This document shows, in pieces, positions 20,057 to 31,789 of a stretch of DNA of 64,000 nt. The DNA lies in NCBI GenBank assembly GCA_947069175.1, contig CAMTDV010000017.1, positions 52,523,137-52,587,136 of the forward strand, given 5' to 3'. The position numbers were made by a program, and so were the translations under genes. The stretch is from Scalesia atractyloides (Eukaryota; Streptophyta; Magnoliopsida; Asterales; Asteraceae). Position 1 is the stretch's first letter. Each line of letters opens with the position of its first letter. The notes below the pieces were generated by a model, which was given only the letters and a program-made list of their open reading frames with translations, made no database searches and was not told the origin of the DNA.

Positions 20057-22511
20057 TGTCACACCCCGACCCGCAACGGAAAAAGGTGATCGGGGCATGA
20101 TTGGGTTTTCATCAAAGCTCATGACATTTATTATAATGTTTCATATTTATTATTACAATATTAAAGAAGATCATACAATCAAATCATACAAGTACAACAT
20201 GTTCTATACATCTTTCTAGACTTCATTATTTTTCGTCTAAGGCACTTTTCTATGTGTTCCTTGCTTCATCCTGTCCACCTGTATCATGTGTAAAAATGGT
20301 TTTTGGGTCAACAAAAAGTTGGCGAGTGAATCCTATGAAAACATTTAAACGTGTTTATTGTATTGATTATAAAATAAAGTGCATAACCACATATGAGTAA
20401 ATGTAGATGTAAATCTATTCACAAAACACATAATATTAAATATTTCACACACATACAACAATTGATTGTTTTGAGGCACGCGTTGTTCAACTCGTCTCCC
20501 ACGAGGAACTGATGGGCCTAATAAATGAGTTTTGAGGCACGCGTTGTTCAACGAACTGATGGGCCTAATGAATGAGTTTTGAGGCACGCGTTGTTCAACT
20601 CGTCTCCCACGAGGAACTGATGGGCCTAATAAATAATTTGCTTACAACTTGACAATATGTAATACATAACAACAAACAATATTTACATTCTAAGTTTAGA
20701 TCATATAATGGTATAGCACGAGTTTGAATAAGCGAATTAATTTAAGCGACACATGATACACCCCAAAACATGAATAAAAAGGGGAATTTGTAAGAATTCA
20801 CTCACAGTGGGTGCGTTTCTTGTATTGATGATGAATGCGCACGAATTCGGATTTAATCGGCAAGGGAACTAACCTAAATAATAACATAATAGTTCGATAA
20901 ATAAATAAACTTTTATTTGAGATTAATATTTTTAATTAGTGTTCTTAATGGGATTGTTAGGTTTATTTTTGTGAGTTCAAGGAAATTTTCTAACTATAAA
21001 AATATTATTTTTAAGTATTTTTAATTGATTTTTAAATAAAATAAATAAATAAAAGAAAATAAAAATTTTTGACTTTTTGACCAGTTGACCGTTGACCGTT
21101 TGACCGGTCGGACCGTGTTTATTATATGCGCTGTGTGAGGTTCGAACTCGTGACCTCTCGTATACGTGCACGCAGCTCTACCAACTGAGCTACGTGTCTA
21201 ACCCGAAATATTTCTGTTTTAAATTATACTTATATACTATTTAGATTTATCCAGAAATCATTTATTTTAAAAAGAATTTTAATTATATCGAACCGGTGCA
21301 CATAACAGGACTCGAACCCGGGACTTGTTGTTTAACGTTGCACACAGTCCACCGCTGGACTATGTGTCTAACCTGGTTAGAATACTAGTTTTTATTAAAC
21401 TTAAATACTAACTGAAAGGTTCCGTATTTGGGTTTTATAAAAAGGTTTGAATATTGTGACTAATCGGAACAAGGACAGACTCGAACTTGGTATCACTATG
21501 TTTCAAATGCACACAGTCCACCGTTGGACTGTGTGTCTAACCCAAGATATAACCCGATTTATATTAAATATATACACAACCTAAACTTCATATTCTACGT
21601 TAAAACAACCTAGAACTCTCAACCCGACTGTTTCGATTCATTAATCAATTCCTTTAGTAAATTTTAAATAATCTACACATGGGATTAATAAAAATGAAAG
21701 GGATTAGGTGAAAGATATACTGAACAGGGATCCCCTGTTCTCCGGCGAGATTCCGATGACAGCAGGTTATTCCGGCGACGTGTAACTTGCGGCAGAGGAT
21801 CTTCAGGAAGTTTGAGGTGAGTGTGGGTGACTTCTGTCGAAGCTCTAGAAGTTCTATTTATAGAGTAAGGCAAAAGAGATGAAATGGATTCGGTTTTCCG
21901 ACGACTTGCAGAGAATTCCGGCGAGTTGTTCTTGCTGAATAGGGACTTGTAGAGAGGTTAGCGAGAGTGTTGAGAGTTGATTCGAGTAAACAATCGAGTT
22001 GGTTTCCTGACTGAAAGTATTCTTAGGCTTCCAAAACCACAACTTGTCTTAAAATAAAAAACGGTAATTTGTAACAGTGATTCTGCATAACGGTTTGCGA
22101 GTTAAAGCGTTTGATTCTGATTTCGGTTAAGGATTGATTGTTATAATCGTTCCTTTAAAACGTATACGTTTGAATCAGAGCGGTTACTCACTGGAATCTC
22201 GCAGATGACTCGTATGGCACGAATATTTATATTTATTGATTTCAATTATTTCACAAAGAGCGTAGGTAGCCTGGTGGTGCGTTGTGTGTTAGTTTGAGCG
22301 GCCCGGGTTCGAAACCCGGCGTCTCTATTTAATTTTTATCTCATTATTTATTATTGATTATTAATTATAGTTTTTAAATTATAATATATTTATTAATTAT
22401 GTATCATATAAAATTAATTTGAGCATTAAATACGCAACAAAATTTATAACTGATTATTCGGTTTAATAAACGAAGCGGGTTTCGATAACCCAGTTTTTGA
22501 CGAATGTTACA
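20057..22511 (-). mobile_element. B2 5' LTR
   Basis: Collinear with 14230-16703. TATA is on the minus strand at 21855-21862. tRNA-like modules lie at 21127-21201, 21296-21372 and 21470-21545 (minus) and 22255-22326 (plus). The W-box cluster is at 21069-21105. Confidence 0.9.
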
Positions 22512-22622
22512 ACAATTGCTCACAATCCTTATGCTTCGCCGATATTTCTTTTAACAATTCATTTTGGCTATCCAATGTCAATCCCATTCGGTTTCACTCA
22601 TATTATACCTCTCTTTTTCAGA

Positions 22623-23655
22623 ATTCCTCCTCGTCACGACACTACTCAAAATGCCGAAATGGCAGCTTTAATTGCTCAGCAGATGGCTGCTGCGCTCCCA
22701 AACCTTGTGACTCAACTTAATCAGACCTACAATAACAATAACAATAACAACAATGCACCTACTCCGTGCAACTTCAAACAATTCAACTCGGCCAAACCAC
22801 TCAACTTCACCGGGTCTGAGGGAGCTGCGGGGCTCCTACAATGGTTTGAGAGTATCGAAAACACTTTCCGCCATGTTCAGTGTTCGAGTGTTCTCAAAAA
22901 GTAGAGTTTGCTACGAGTGTTTTCAAAAAGAGGGCACTCACGTGGTGGAATGGAATTATGAGGGATAGAGGCGCGGATGTAGCACTGGCTCAGATATGGG
23001 AGGAGCTTAGAGCTCTTATGATGAAAGAGTTTTGCCCACGTCATGAGTAAATGGCACTGGAGAACGAATTCCATCGCGCCTACACTGACCGATATGAGGA
23101 ACTAAGTTTGTTGTGTCCTACGATGGTTACGCCTTTGGACAAGGCATCGAAAAATACATTGATGGCCTGCCTGACCCTGTTCAGGATATTGTTACTGGTA
23201 GCAACCCTACCACCGTTCGACAAGCCATAGAACTATCTGCTACCCTGACCGAGTCTCAAATCAAGAAGGGTAAACTTTTCCGCAGAGGTGACAAGAAACC
23301 ATCTGACAAGGACACTAAAACTTAAACCCCCAAGAAGTCAAAGAAGCGTAAAGCTTCACAGAACTTTGTAGTAGTAACACAGAGCAAACAAGCTGCCCCC
23401 AATCTACAAGCACAACCCCTTGCAAGGAAACCTTATGCTGGTACAACACCTATATGCAACAGGTGCAATGCTCATCATCAGGCTCACCTACAATGTAGTC
23501 AATGCACTTCGTGTGGGCGACTTGGTCATTTAGCAAACGTCTGTCGATCAGCTCGAGCTAACTTTCCACCAGGTTCTTGCTACAACTGTGGCGAGATGGG
23601 TCATTTTAGAAACAACTGCCCGAGAATTGTTAATGCAAATCCTGCACATGGATGA
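22623..23655 (+). pseudogene. gag: Gag pseudogene of A1
   Basis: Family-A gag, related to but distinct from B gag. The expected start is ATT (22623-22625), where A2 has ATG. An N-terminal MAALIAQQMAA helix and Asn run precede the capsid-type domain (LLQWFESIENTF, then ALTWWNGIMRDRG and KEFCPRHE in another frame). There is a frameshift near 22895, a stop at 23048-23050, another frameshift near 23130 and a stop after DKDTKT (23323-23325). Two CCHC knuckles survive: CTSCGRLGHLANVC and CYNCGEMGHFRNNC. It ends at TGA 23653-23655. Confidence 0.87.
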
Positions 23656-24593
23656 GCATTTCACATATATTAACGAGACTCGAGCCAACAACAATGCAAC
23701 TATGAACAATTAATTTTTTATCTGTTTCTCTTTTGTTTACCAAGAACTTTGAAACACTTTGATTGTATATAAATAAATGTGGTTGTTTCCATTTTATTTA
23801 CAAATGTGATTACTTGTATGAGTGGTACACCCCTACAATACCAATACCAAGGACATGGTCCCTTGCAAATAAAACTACTCTCGTAGTTTCTTTCATTTGG
23901 TGATCGCTTGCGATCTCCACAAAAAAAAATCCTAAGTACTCGTTTCTTCCAAGAAACAAAGTACAAGGTACAAGTTATAACCCTTAACAGATACTCAAAG
24001 TACCATTTTAAATCCTTGAATGGATACCTAAGGGTACTTCCAAGAGTCCTTAATTGGTCTTATGCAATATGTCTATGAGCATATCCCAACTCCCTGGTTT
24101 CATAACACCTTGCATAGTACATGATTTCAAAAACATATTTTCAAAATACATATTTTCAGAAACATTCAAAGACATTTCACATGATTTCAAAGACACTTTT
24201 GCGGCATATGTTGACTTAGTATATGAGCACATTGATTTATTTGCATCTTGCTATGTATGTTGACTGAGCATACTAGTACATGATTTTCAAAGACATTTTG
24301 TGTGTATGTTGTCTGAGCATATCAAGTACACGGTTTTCAAAGACACTTTGCTTCATATGTTGATCTAACATATCTAGTGTGTGGTTTTCGAAACATTTTT
24401 CGCCACTCAAAAACTAAAAATCTTTATAAGATCTTCGTATCTTTATAGTTAGATTCTTGTGGATGTTTAAAGTACTAAGTTGAAGTCCTTGGTTGGATTA
24501 CTTGTGTACTTTAATGGGTAAGGTACAAATTGATGACCAAGTTGACAATTATGTGTTTATGTGATTAGTAGTGATTTAGGTAACGAAACAAGC
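23656..24593. other. A1 post-gag non-coding region
   Basis: No pol homology. 24090-24420 holds loose repeats of TTTCAAAGACA and CATATGTTGA with variable spacing. Nothing else recognised. Confidence 0.5.
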
Positions 24594-24662
24594 GTAATAC
24601 CATAAGAACATGGTGGATACACCGACGGTACTTCCTATATATAAGTGTTCTTATTGTATCAC
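24594..24662 (+). repeat. Three-way-junction-like motif, A1 copy 1
   Basis: Outer stem pairs ATAAGAACA with TGTTCTTAT (extended by ATAC/GTAT across one mismatch). Inner hairpin GGTG-GATA-CACC is fully Watson-Crick where B copies have a G-T wobble. ACTT/AAGT hairpin is as in B1. Arms differ from B1 yet still pair. Confidence 0.78.
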
Positions 24663-24860
24663 CCTTGTAGCGTTATCCAAATCACTATAGGATCTTTGGT
24701 GTTCAAGTCGATTCAAATGTTCGCTATCCAAATCCTTGTAGAATTTTCCATATTTCATATGATAGATTCTTAGAAGGATATCCAAAAGTACTATCTTAAA
24801 TCCCTAATGGGCTATTCTATGCAAATAGTTAGACCCTTGGATTTTAAGGTGCTAATCCAA

Positions 24861-25298
24861 AGTTAAAGAGGCCTTTCAAGGTCTAGTTAAAGAGATCATT
24901 CGTTGATCTAGTTAAAGAAACCTTTCAGGGTTTAGTTAAAGAGATCATTCGTTGATCTAGTTAAAGAAACCTTTCAGGGTTTAGTTAAAGAGGCCTTTCA
25001 GGGTCTAGTAAAAGAGATCCTCCGTTGATCTAGTTAAAGAAACCTTGCAGGGTTTAGTTAAAGAGGCCTTTCAGGTCTAGTTAAAGAGATCATTCGTTGA
25101 TCTAGTTAAAGAAACCTTTCAGGGTTTAGTTAAAGAGGCCTTTCAGGGTCTAGTTAAAGAGTCATGTGTTGACCTAGTTAAAGAGATTGTTCGTCAATCT
25201 AGTTAAAGAGATTGTGATAATCTAGTTGAAGAGACTCTTTGGTGGTCTATTTAAAGAGATCATTTGTTGATCTAATTAAAGAGACCCTTTTGTGGTCT
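24861..25298 (+). repeat. 18-unit tandem array of mini-hairpins
   Basis: Eighteen units of 23-25 bp total exactly 438 bp. Each begins with AGTTAAAG or a close variant, and most then carry a 4-5-bp inverted repeat around 5-7 nt. Stem versions include AGATC/GATCT, AAACC/GGTTT, AGGCC/GGTCT (one wobble), AGATT/AATCT and AGACC/GGTCT. The first twelve units follow a partly regular A-B-C order. There is no useful reading frame. Confidence 0.9.
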
Positions 25299-25483
25299 AA
25301 ACAAGTCATTGCATGTTTACTCGTTTGAATTTTTGCCTACACATCACAAAATGAACTATGCAGACTATGCAACGAATTGAGTAATTATGGATGCATACAT
25401 AATTATAAAATCCCTTGCATCGAAAACCATAGCAAGCTTTGTCATGTGCGAGAACCATAGTGATAAGAATAACGAAACGGGAA

Positions 25484-25551
25484 CAATGTAATAAGGGCAT
25501 GGTGGATACGCCGCTGGTACTTCCTATATATAAGTGTTCCTTATTACATTG
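25484..25551 (+). repeat. Three-way-junction-like motif, A1 copy 2
   Basis: The outer stem pairs CAATGTAATAAGG with CCTTATTACATTG, wholly different from copy 1 and from B1, while the loop TGGTGGATACGCCGCTGGTA is unchanged. One bulge lies below the loop. Confidence 0.8.
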
Positions 25552-25997
25552 CAAGCGTGGCGTTATTTAAGTTACTAGAAGTTCTGGACCTTGACCAATG
25601 TTGTTTTAATCTTTCATTCTCCGGCTCTAACTTCGAGCACACACAAGTTTCCCATACTAGTCTTCATGGGAAATCTCTATAGACATTCTCCTGTTTGAAA
25701 TTCGACACTCATTTCTAGTTATGCTACGACAAAAGACATCACTTTGACATTTACATGATTCTATTTTAAGGGTCGGTGCAAACAAAGATGTCATACAACT
25801 ACCTATTGCAACAAAGTTTAGATTTTCGAATCTAAGTTCATACCAATAGACAATGTACGAGTACAATAAAAAAAGTTAGCTGAGATTCCAAATGTTACCT
25901 AGAGTTTTACTCCGGGAATGAAGGATCACTTGAAGCGATACCCTCACATATGTTTTCACAAGTTTACTCTAAATTAAATTTCGGGACGAAATTTCCT
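25552..25997. other. A1 interior end, non-coding
   Basis: No gene recognised. The TTTCGGGACGAAATTTC block shared with B1, B2 and the chromovirus remnant lies at 25978-25996. Confidence 0.5.
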
Positions 25998-26011
25998 AAA
26001 GTAGGGGAGAC
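25998..26011 (+). other. Polypurine tract of A1
   Basis: AAAGTAGGGGAGAC directly before the 3' LTR. Confidence 0.85.
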
Positions 26012-29000
26012 TGTGACATCTGAGCCTTTTCATCTATCATATAATTCCGAACCAAATGAAATCTTGTATTCATTCCTGGGAATTGTAAAATTACATGTGA
26101 CATTCATACATTTTAGTCCATGTACAACTTCGACTCCTCAAAGCTTTTCTGGAGGTTATACATAAACTATTATGCAAAACGTAATCAGTTTAACGCAACA
26201 TATATTCCTTAATAGTGACATAACCCTAAATATCCCTTACATAACTTAGAAATAAGTTTTGAAGGGTTTGGTATGTCAAAAACAAGCTTATCCGATCACA
26301 GGGACTATTTAAGACAAACTACGAAAGTCTGCTGATTCTCGTAGCGACGCACACTCCGGAACAATGACATAAGCTAAATATACCCTAAATAACCTTTACA
26401 TAACTTGGAAATAAGTTTTGAAGGGTTCATTATGGCAAAACACACTTTTATAACTTTACGGGCTATTTTGCAAATTTTGCGAAACTATGCCTTTTCGCGT
26501 ATTTCATAGTCTGGAACACGTACGCACATCCAAGATTTTTTGTAATCATTAAAATCTTGTATTTTAGTGATTGAAATGCAAAAAATCATTCGTTGCGCAT
26601 TTACGGTCATCCACGCGTTCGTTACGATTTTTGTCGTAATTTACTGAAAACCGCAACCGTACGACCAAACGAACCGACCTCTGCGATAATTTTGAGCACA
26701 TTTCAACTTCCTTATACTTTATTGTCCTTATAAAGCTTGAAAATGGGGTTAACGGGTGTTAAAAGTGCCAAAACTCGTCAAAAACAAGTTCAGGGCCATT
26801 TCTGCCAATTCTGAAACTTCAGCCCCTGCAAGGGCCATACGGACCAGAAGGCAAAACCCCATATGGTCCGTAAGGGGTCCCCAGCTCATAAGAATTGTTC
26901 AATCAAGGTGGCAGCTTCTTGTAAATTCCCTTATTGACTAAGCAAACGATTTTGCCACCCTTCTCTCTGCATCTAACATGTGTTATGACACTAATCCAAC
27001 TTAGCGGTGACTCATGGACATTTGTAATGCTCTTATAACTACAATTCAAGTATAAATAACATGCGGATTTAGTTGTTTGAACTTTTGCAACCTACATCCT
27101 TGCTCTCATCTGAAGTAGTAACCAATTAGAGAACATCCTCTGAGTTCTAGGGCTCTCTTAGAGTATTTGTAAGTGTTCCATTCATGTCCTATTCAGTTCT
27201 CTTAGTTTATTTGGACTAAAAATCAAATAGTTTGACTTTCTGTTTGACTTTCAGTTTTTATCATGAATTGATTGAAATAAAGTCCAATTGAACTTTGCAA
27301 TATGATGGTGTTCATGATGGTTATGGTCCTTAGTGATCATGCCTACTGAGTTCCACCTTTTCAAGTCTTAGTGACGAGTCAAAGTTTTGGTCAAAAATGC
27401 GATAAATGCGCATATCATGACGGAACTAATTTTCGAGAATCAAAACAGTTTGTTTTGGTATCAAAACACTTTTATAACTTAGTTAGACATGTCAAAACAT
27501 GTCTAACTCGTCACTTTTGTTTTAATGCTTGTTTAGAGTCGTAAGCCGAGCAGTTTTGACCACCGCTTTGACTTCTGAAACTGACCCGTTTGGTCGATCT
27601 TAGGATCCGACCAAATACATATTTATGACCATAATTATATAGGGCACAACCCTCTGAGGTTATACCTTATGGTCACTTCATTTGGTTAGTGTTATGGTGA
27701 TTAGTTGTTATATTCCTTAATAATGGCCAAAATACCCTTTTTGCGAACAAATCAATCTAAAGCATAGGTACTTTAAATTTTGACTTGTAATTTGATGTAA
27801 TAACAATATTAAACATGTTTTGACAATTTAGACTTATCATAACACATATCTAACCATCCGAATGCGTAGTTACGCAAATGACACGTTAAAGTGGCTTAAA
27901 CTACCTTAATGGGTCATAACGGGTCAAAAGCACTTAGCAATTTTTCAAATCAGAATGTTAACATTATTATACCATTTCATATGAGTTCCAACACTCATTT
28001 GGTTTATAAAGTCTCATTCTATCCGATTCTTCCGATTATGTCCAGACTTATTTACATGTTATCCGACTCATTAGGACACACTTGATTCCTGGATCTTTGG
28101 GCTTTGTTCACACATTCACACAAGGCTTATCCGCAAATCCTAGGCAAGTACATTGATCCCCTCTTTTATGTTTTGAAAATGTTTTGGGGTGATTCATTTG
28201 TGCCAAGTTGTTTTCAATATTCAAATACTATGGTTTATATAACAATATGGTTTCAATAATGTGATACAATTTGTTGGTGCGTTATCCATGATACGAATGA
28301 CATTCATTAACATTGTTATGCCGCCCAATAGTAAGTTATGGTACCATAGGATTGACAATTTTGTTACTAGGCTATTCACTGGATTTGGTGGGTAGTTTGG
28401 GGAACGACAGAAACTGTTTATGATTAACAAATCATTCGTTGATTTGTGAGTCTTGTTAAAGAGATCTTTTAGGATCTATTAAAGATACCCTTGGGGTATA
28501 GTCGAGTCAACAAAGGCTTGAATGTATTCATTAAAGAACGAACAAAAGTTTTTCACAACTAAAAACAAGGACAATGGACAATGGTTTATGACGAGGACAA
28601 TGAACAATGTTTTATGACAAGTACAATGAACACTGGTTTATGACAAGGACAATGAACAATTGGTTTACAAAATGAACAATGGTTGAATGGTTATTTTTGA
28701 ACAAGGTTACACAACAATTTTTATTTAAAGATATAAACCATACAAGGTTTCTTTCAAGATGATTTACTACTCGGATTTACAAAACAAATGTTTTCAGTCA
28801 AGATTCATGGCTATAAAGTTTTGATTTACTTATATTAACTTGTAAAGTTGATATATTATATTGCAGTATCAAACACCTTTTGATTTCAAGATTTATACTC
28901 GTCGACTCTCGAAGTTGGACGAGGTATTGCAATATAGTGATAAATCAATGAATTTGACACTCACAAAACCTATGTTCTCACCAGCATTTTTATGCTGACT

Positions 29001-29261
29001 ATGTTTTCACTTATGTTTCAAGATTAGTTACATGACTATTGTTGCGGCATACTTCACCTAGGGCGGACGCGGACTTTAGTGCCTTAAAACAAGAAAGACA
29101 AATAATATACTTGTTTTGTTTATTTTAAATTCTGAGGACAATGTAATCGTGTTAATATTAAAAAAATAAAATATCAAATACCATGTGTTATGTAACAATT
29201 TGTAACGTGACTCCCCAAGTGTTTCCGTCACGTGTTGTTTTACGCGATTTGGGGTGTTACA
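26012..29261 (+). mobile_element. A1 3' LTR
   Basis: Uninterrupted 3250 bp. TATA at 27051-27058, decayed palindromes at 26832-26880, hairpin trio at 28429-28499, minisatellite at about 28560-28690, end GGGGTGTTACA. It provides the empty-site sequence for B1 near 28295. Confidence 0.93.
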
Positions 29262-29582
29262 TTAGATCTACGCGGTTACCTACCAAGACACGTCTTAAAC
29301 AAGACTCGGACTCGACAAGCTATACACTACTACTAAAAAGAGTGCACGGGAGTTCATATCTTTGCATCGATGGAGTAAACAGGATATAATGAGAAAATGT
29401 TTGGATCTTTGGGTACCCGATGTACGGTGGATCAATGGGTGGTGAAATGATGGTGAAAGGTAGTTAAAATGATAGTAAATGGGTGGTTTTTGATGGTTAT
29501 CGCCTTAGTTAATTGAGGAAATGAGTTTAGTAAAAAGTGAGCAGATTTGGGGACAAACCCCAATCTGATGTGAAACATAGTG

Positions 29583-29770
29583 TCCTCGCGCGACTTGAGG
29601 GACCCTCTTTGACCTGGTGTTTACTTAAGTCTTTTCGCATGACGCGAAAGCTTTTGGTTAATACCCTTGCGTGACGCGAGGGTAGTTTTAACTAGGTTTA
29701 GACCGATAGATGTTGCACAACATGAGAGTTAAATAAGGTGCCTCTTGCGTGATGCAGGAGGCCCTTTTCA
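29583..29770. repeat. CGCG palindrome cluster
   Basis: Four related imperfect palindromes with CpG cores, such as CTCGCGCGAC-TTGAGG, TTTTCGCATGACGCGAAAG and TACCCTTGCGTGACGCGAGGG (arms of 11 bp, one mismatch). They lie downstream of the protease segment, in what may be 3' UTR or LTR of the Athila-like remnant. Confidence 0.6.
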
Positions 29771-30599
29771 CATAAAGTTTCGAAGTTTGTTCATCCTTTT
29801 GCCTTAGAAAAATTTCCAACTCCAACAAAACTCTCCTAAAACCCATTTAAGCAAAATTTTCAATGGTGCGTACATGGAACTCCATTTCCCAATGCTTTCT
29901 AGTCCGAATTTGTTATGATTTCCTGCACAAAGACTCAAAACACAAAAAACACACCATACAAAAACAAAACACTACCGAATAAGACCGAAAAACAAGAACC
30001 ACGACCTGTACAAACTCTACAAATGGGATTACACCCGAACTCTAAAGTCTCGTCTACATTTATGGAGGATCATGAAGATCCAGCTCCCCCCCCCCGTAAC
30101 TCACAGTTGGGCCTCTAGCACAAGCACTCAAAACTAAACCTCTCTCTATCCAAACTTCTCCATTTCTCTCAATCGACCTACCCACACTCATTAGATGTTT
30201 TAACATTGAATTTTCAGCCGAATAACCATCCCCACACAGATTTTAACTCCGTGTTCTCACCCCAGGATCTAACAAATCTATTATTTCCTCTAACACTTCT
30301 ACCAGGTGATCCCCATACTTAGTTCCTTTGTGTGGTGTGGATTTAATCACCTTCTCAGATTTACCTTATAATAGGGTTTCTAAATACGCTAAGTCTCCTT
30401 CCGGATTGAACTCACCAACTTCCTCATACTCAGGCAAACCCTCTAACTCTCCTCTAAAATCATCCTCCAACAACAACTCACTCGCTCTCTCCTCTAACAC
30501 TACCTTCTCCCTCTCAATCTCAACCTCAAAAGTTTCAATGGAGAAAACCGACTCACCCTTACCACTCGAGTTCTAATGGATTTAGCAATATCAAAGGTA
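29771..30599 (-). other. Athila-like remnant, acidic linker and non-coding stretch
   Basis: About 30540-30330 on the minus strand reads as a Glu/Asp/Leu-rich stretch (for example EEVGEFNPEGDL) like the spacer before RT in Athila-type pol. The rest is AT-rich with a C10 tract at about 30087. No RT motif follows. Confidence 0.4.
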
Positions 30600-31438
30600 A
30601 CAATTTCTTCTCCTATGTGAAGCGTGATTTTTCCTTCAAAGACATTATGATCGCCTTCACGGTACGCAAGAATGGACGTCCCAGATGGATAGGCACATTG
30701 TCATCCACCTCCATGTCTAGGATAATGAAGTCCACGGTAAAAACAAATTTATAAACCTTCACTAACAAATTTTCCACTATTCCCCGCGAGTACTTAACAG
30801 AAAAGTCGGCAAGATAGAGGGCAGGCGCGTTGGGGACAATTCTCCTAGGACTAGATTCTCATAGATAGAATATGGCCTCAAATGAATGCTAGAACCTAAA
30901 TCCACCAAGGCATGGCTACGAACATCACTACCAAAAAGACACGAGATTTTGAGTACTCTCGGGTCCGATAGTTTCTCTGATAACTTGTTCATCACCACCG
31001 CTGAGCATTCTCTATTTAGAGCAACATTCGAGAGCTCCCTTAATTTACCTTTGCATTTAAGAATGTCCTTCAAAAACTTTGCATATGTGGGCATATGCTG
31101 GAGAGCCTCGATGAATGGGATATTAACTTTCAACTGCTTAAACATATCTAGGAAGTGTCGATACCCTTGGCATATTTTTGATGCTTTAAGCGAGCAGGGT
31201 ATAGAACATGAGAATGATCAATCTCTGGACTCGGCCTAATCTCTACCGGCTTCCTAATTACACTTTCTATCGGAGGGGTTACCAATTCTATCTCTTCATT
31301 AACCTGTTTCTCTTCTTCTTCTTGAACCAGTGACTCCTCTATCTCTCCTAACACCCCACTACTACGGGTGGCGATCACCTTCACATGGTGTTCGGGTTTG
31401 TTTGAGTACCACCCGAAAACTGGTATGCGCTCTCTCAT
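30600..31438 (-). pseudogene. Aspartic protease region of Athila-like remnant
   Basis: 31145-30777 is open, with FIEALQHMPTYAKFLKDIL (the conserved gag-protease linker of Athila/Tat elements), then ALVDLGSSIHLRPYSIYENL with an intact DLGSS active-site motif. The C-terminal landmark PIHLGRPFLRT is in another frame at about 30660. 31438-31148 is acidic gag-linker. The gag-pol cleavage function is inferred from the family. Confidence 0.75.
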
Positions 31439-31789
31439 CTAGACACTTAACATGAGTTCGTTGAAGATCTAGAAACGCGAGTTGTTGGTTTTTTAGGAGG
31501 ATGTCGTGTTCTGAAAGAATTTGTTGAGTCTTGCATCCTTTACAACTAAATGGGTTAACAAACCCTCCATCTTACTCAGATCAGTACCACTACCATCCGA
31601 ACCTGAGTTGCTACCCAAACCTTCACCACTAAACTGACCTTGCCCCTGGTTATGATTTTGGTTTGACTAGAAACCAGGGGGATGGTCGAAAGATTGCTAG
31701 TTGGTGTTATTTTGATTTCTCCAAGTGGAGTTATAAGAATTATCGAACTGGTTCTGGTTCTTACTTCTTACATACTCGACTTGTTATTG

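Larger units (their letters stand above)
14230..22511 (-). mobile_element. Element B2: complete gag-only LTR retrotransposon (family B, diverged)
   Basis: On the minus strand: 5' LTR 22511-20057 (2455 bp), PBS, leader, gag pseudogene, post-gag repeats, PPT, 3' LTR 16703-14230 (2474 bp). LTRs start TGTAACATTCG and end GGGTGTGACA. The TSD is perfect. Layout matches B1, but LTR middles differ substantially, so B2 is a separate subfamily. It sits in A1's leader in opposite orientation. Confidence 0.94.
1341..29261 (+). mobile_element. Element A1: gag-only LTR retrotransposon (family A), host of two nested elements
   Basis: The 5' LTR lies in two pieces (1341-3601 and 12759-13723, about 3.2 kb) and the 3' LTR at 26012-29261 (3250 bp). 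Both start TGTGACATCT and end GGGGTGTTACA. A tRNA-iMet-type PBS follows the 5' LTR and a purine tract precedes the 3' LTR. With B1 (3602-12758) and B2 (14230-22511) removed, the internal region is about 4 kb and holds a decayed gag but no protease, RT or integrase motif. That is the TR-GAG type of non-autonomous element. The flanking TSD is imperfect: CTAGA at 1336-1340 against TTAGA at 29262-29266. Confidence 0.85.

Noticed and set aside
24861..25298. CRISPR array
   Set aside because: Repeats are contiguous with no unique spacers, and the context is a plant retrotransposon.
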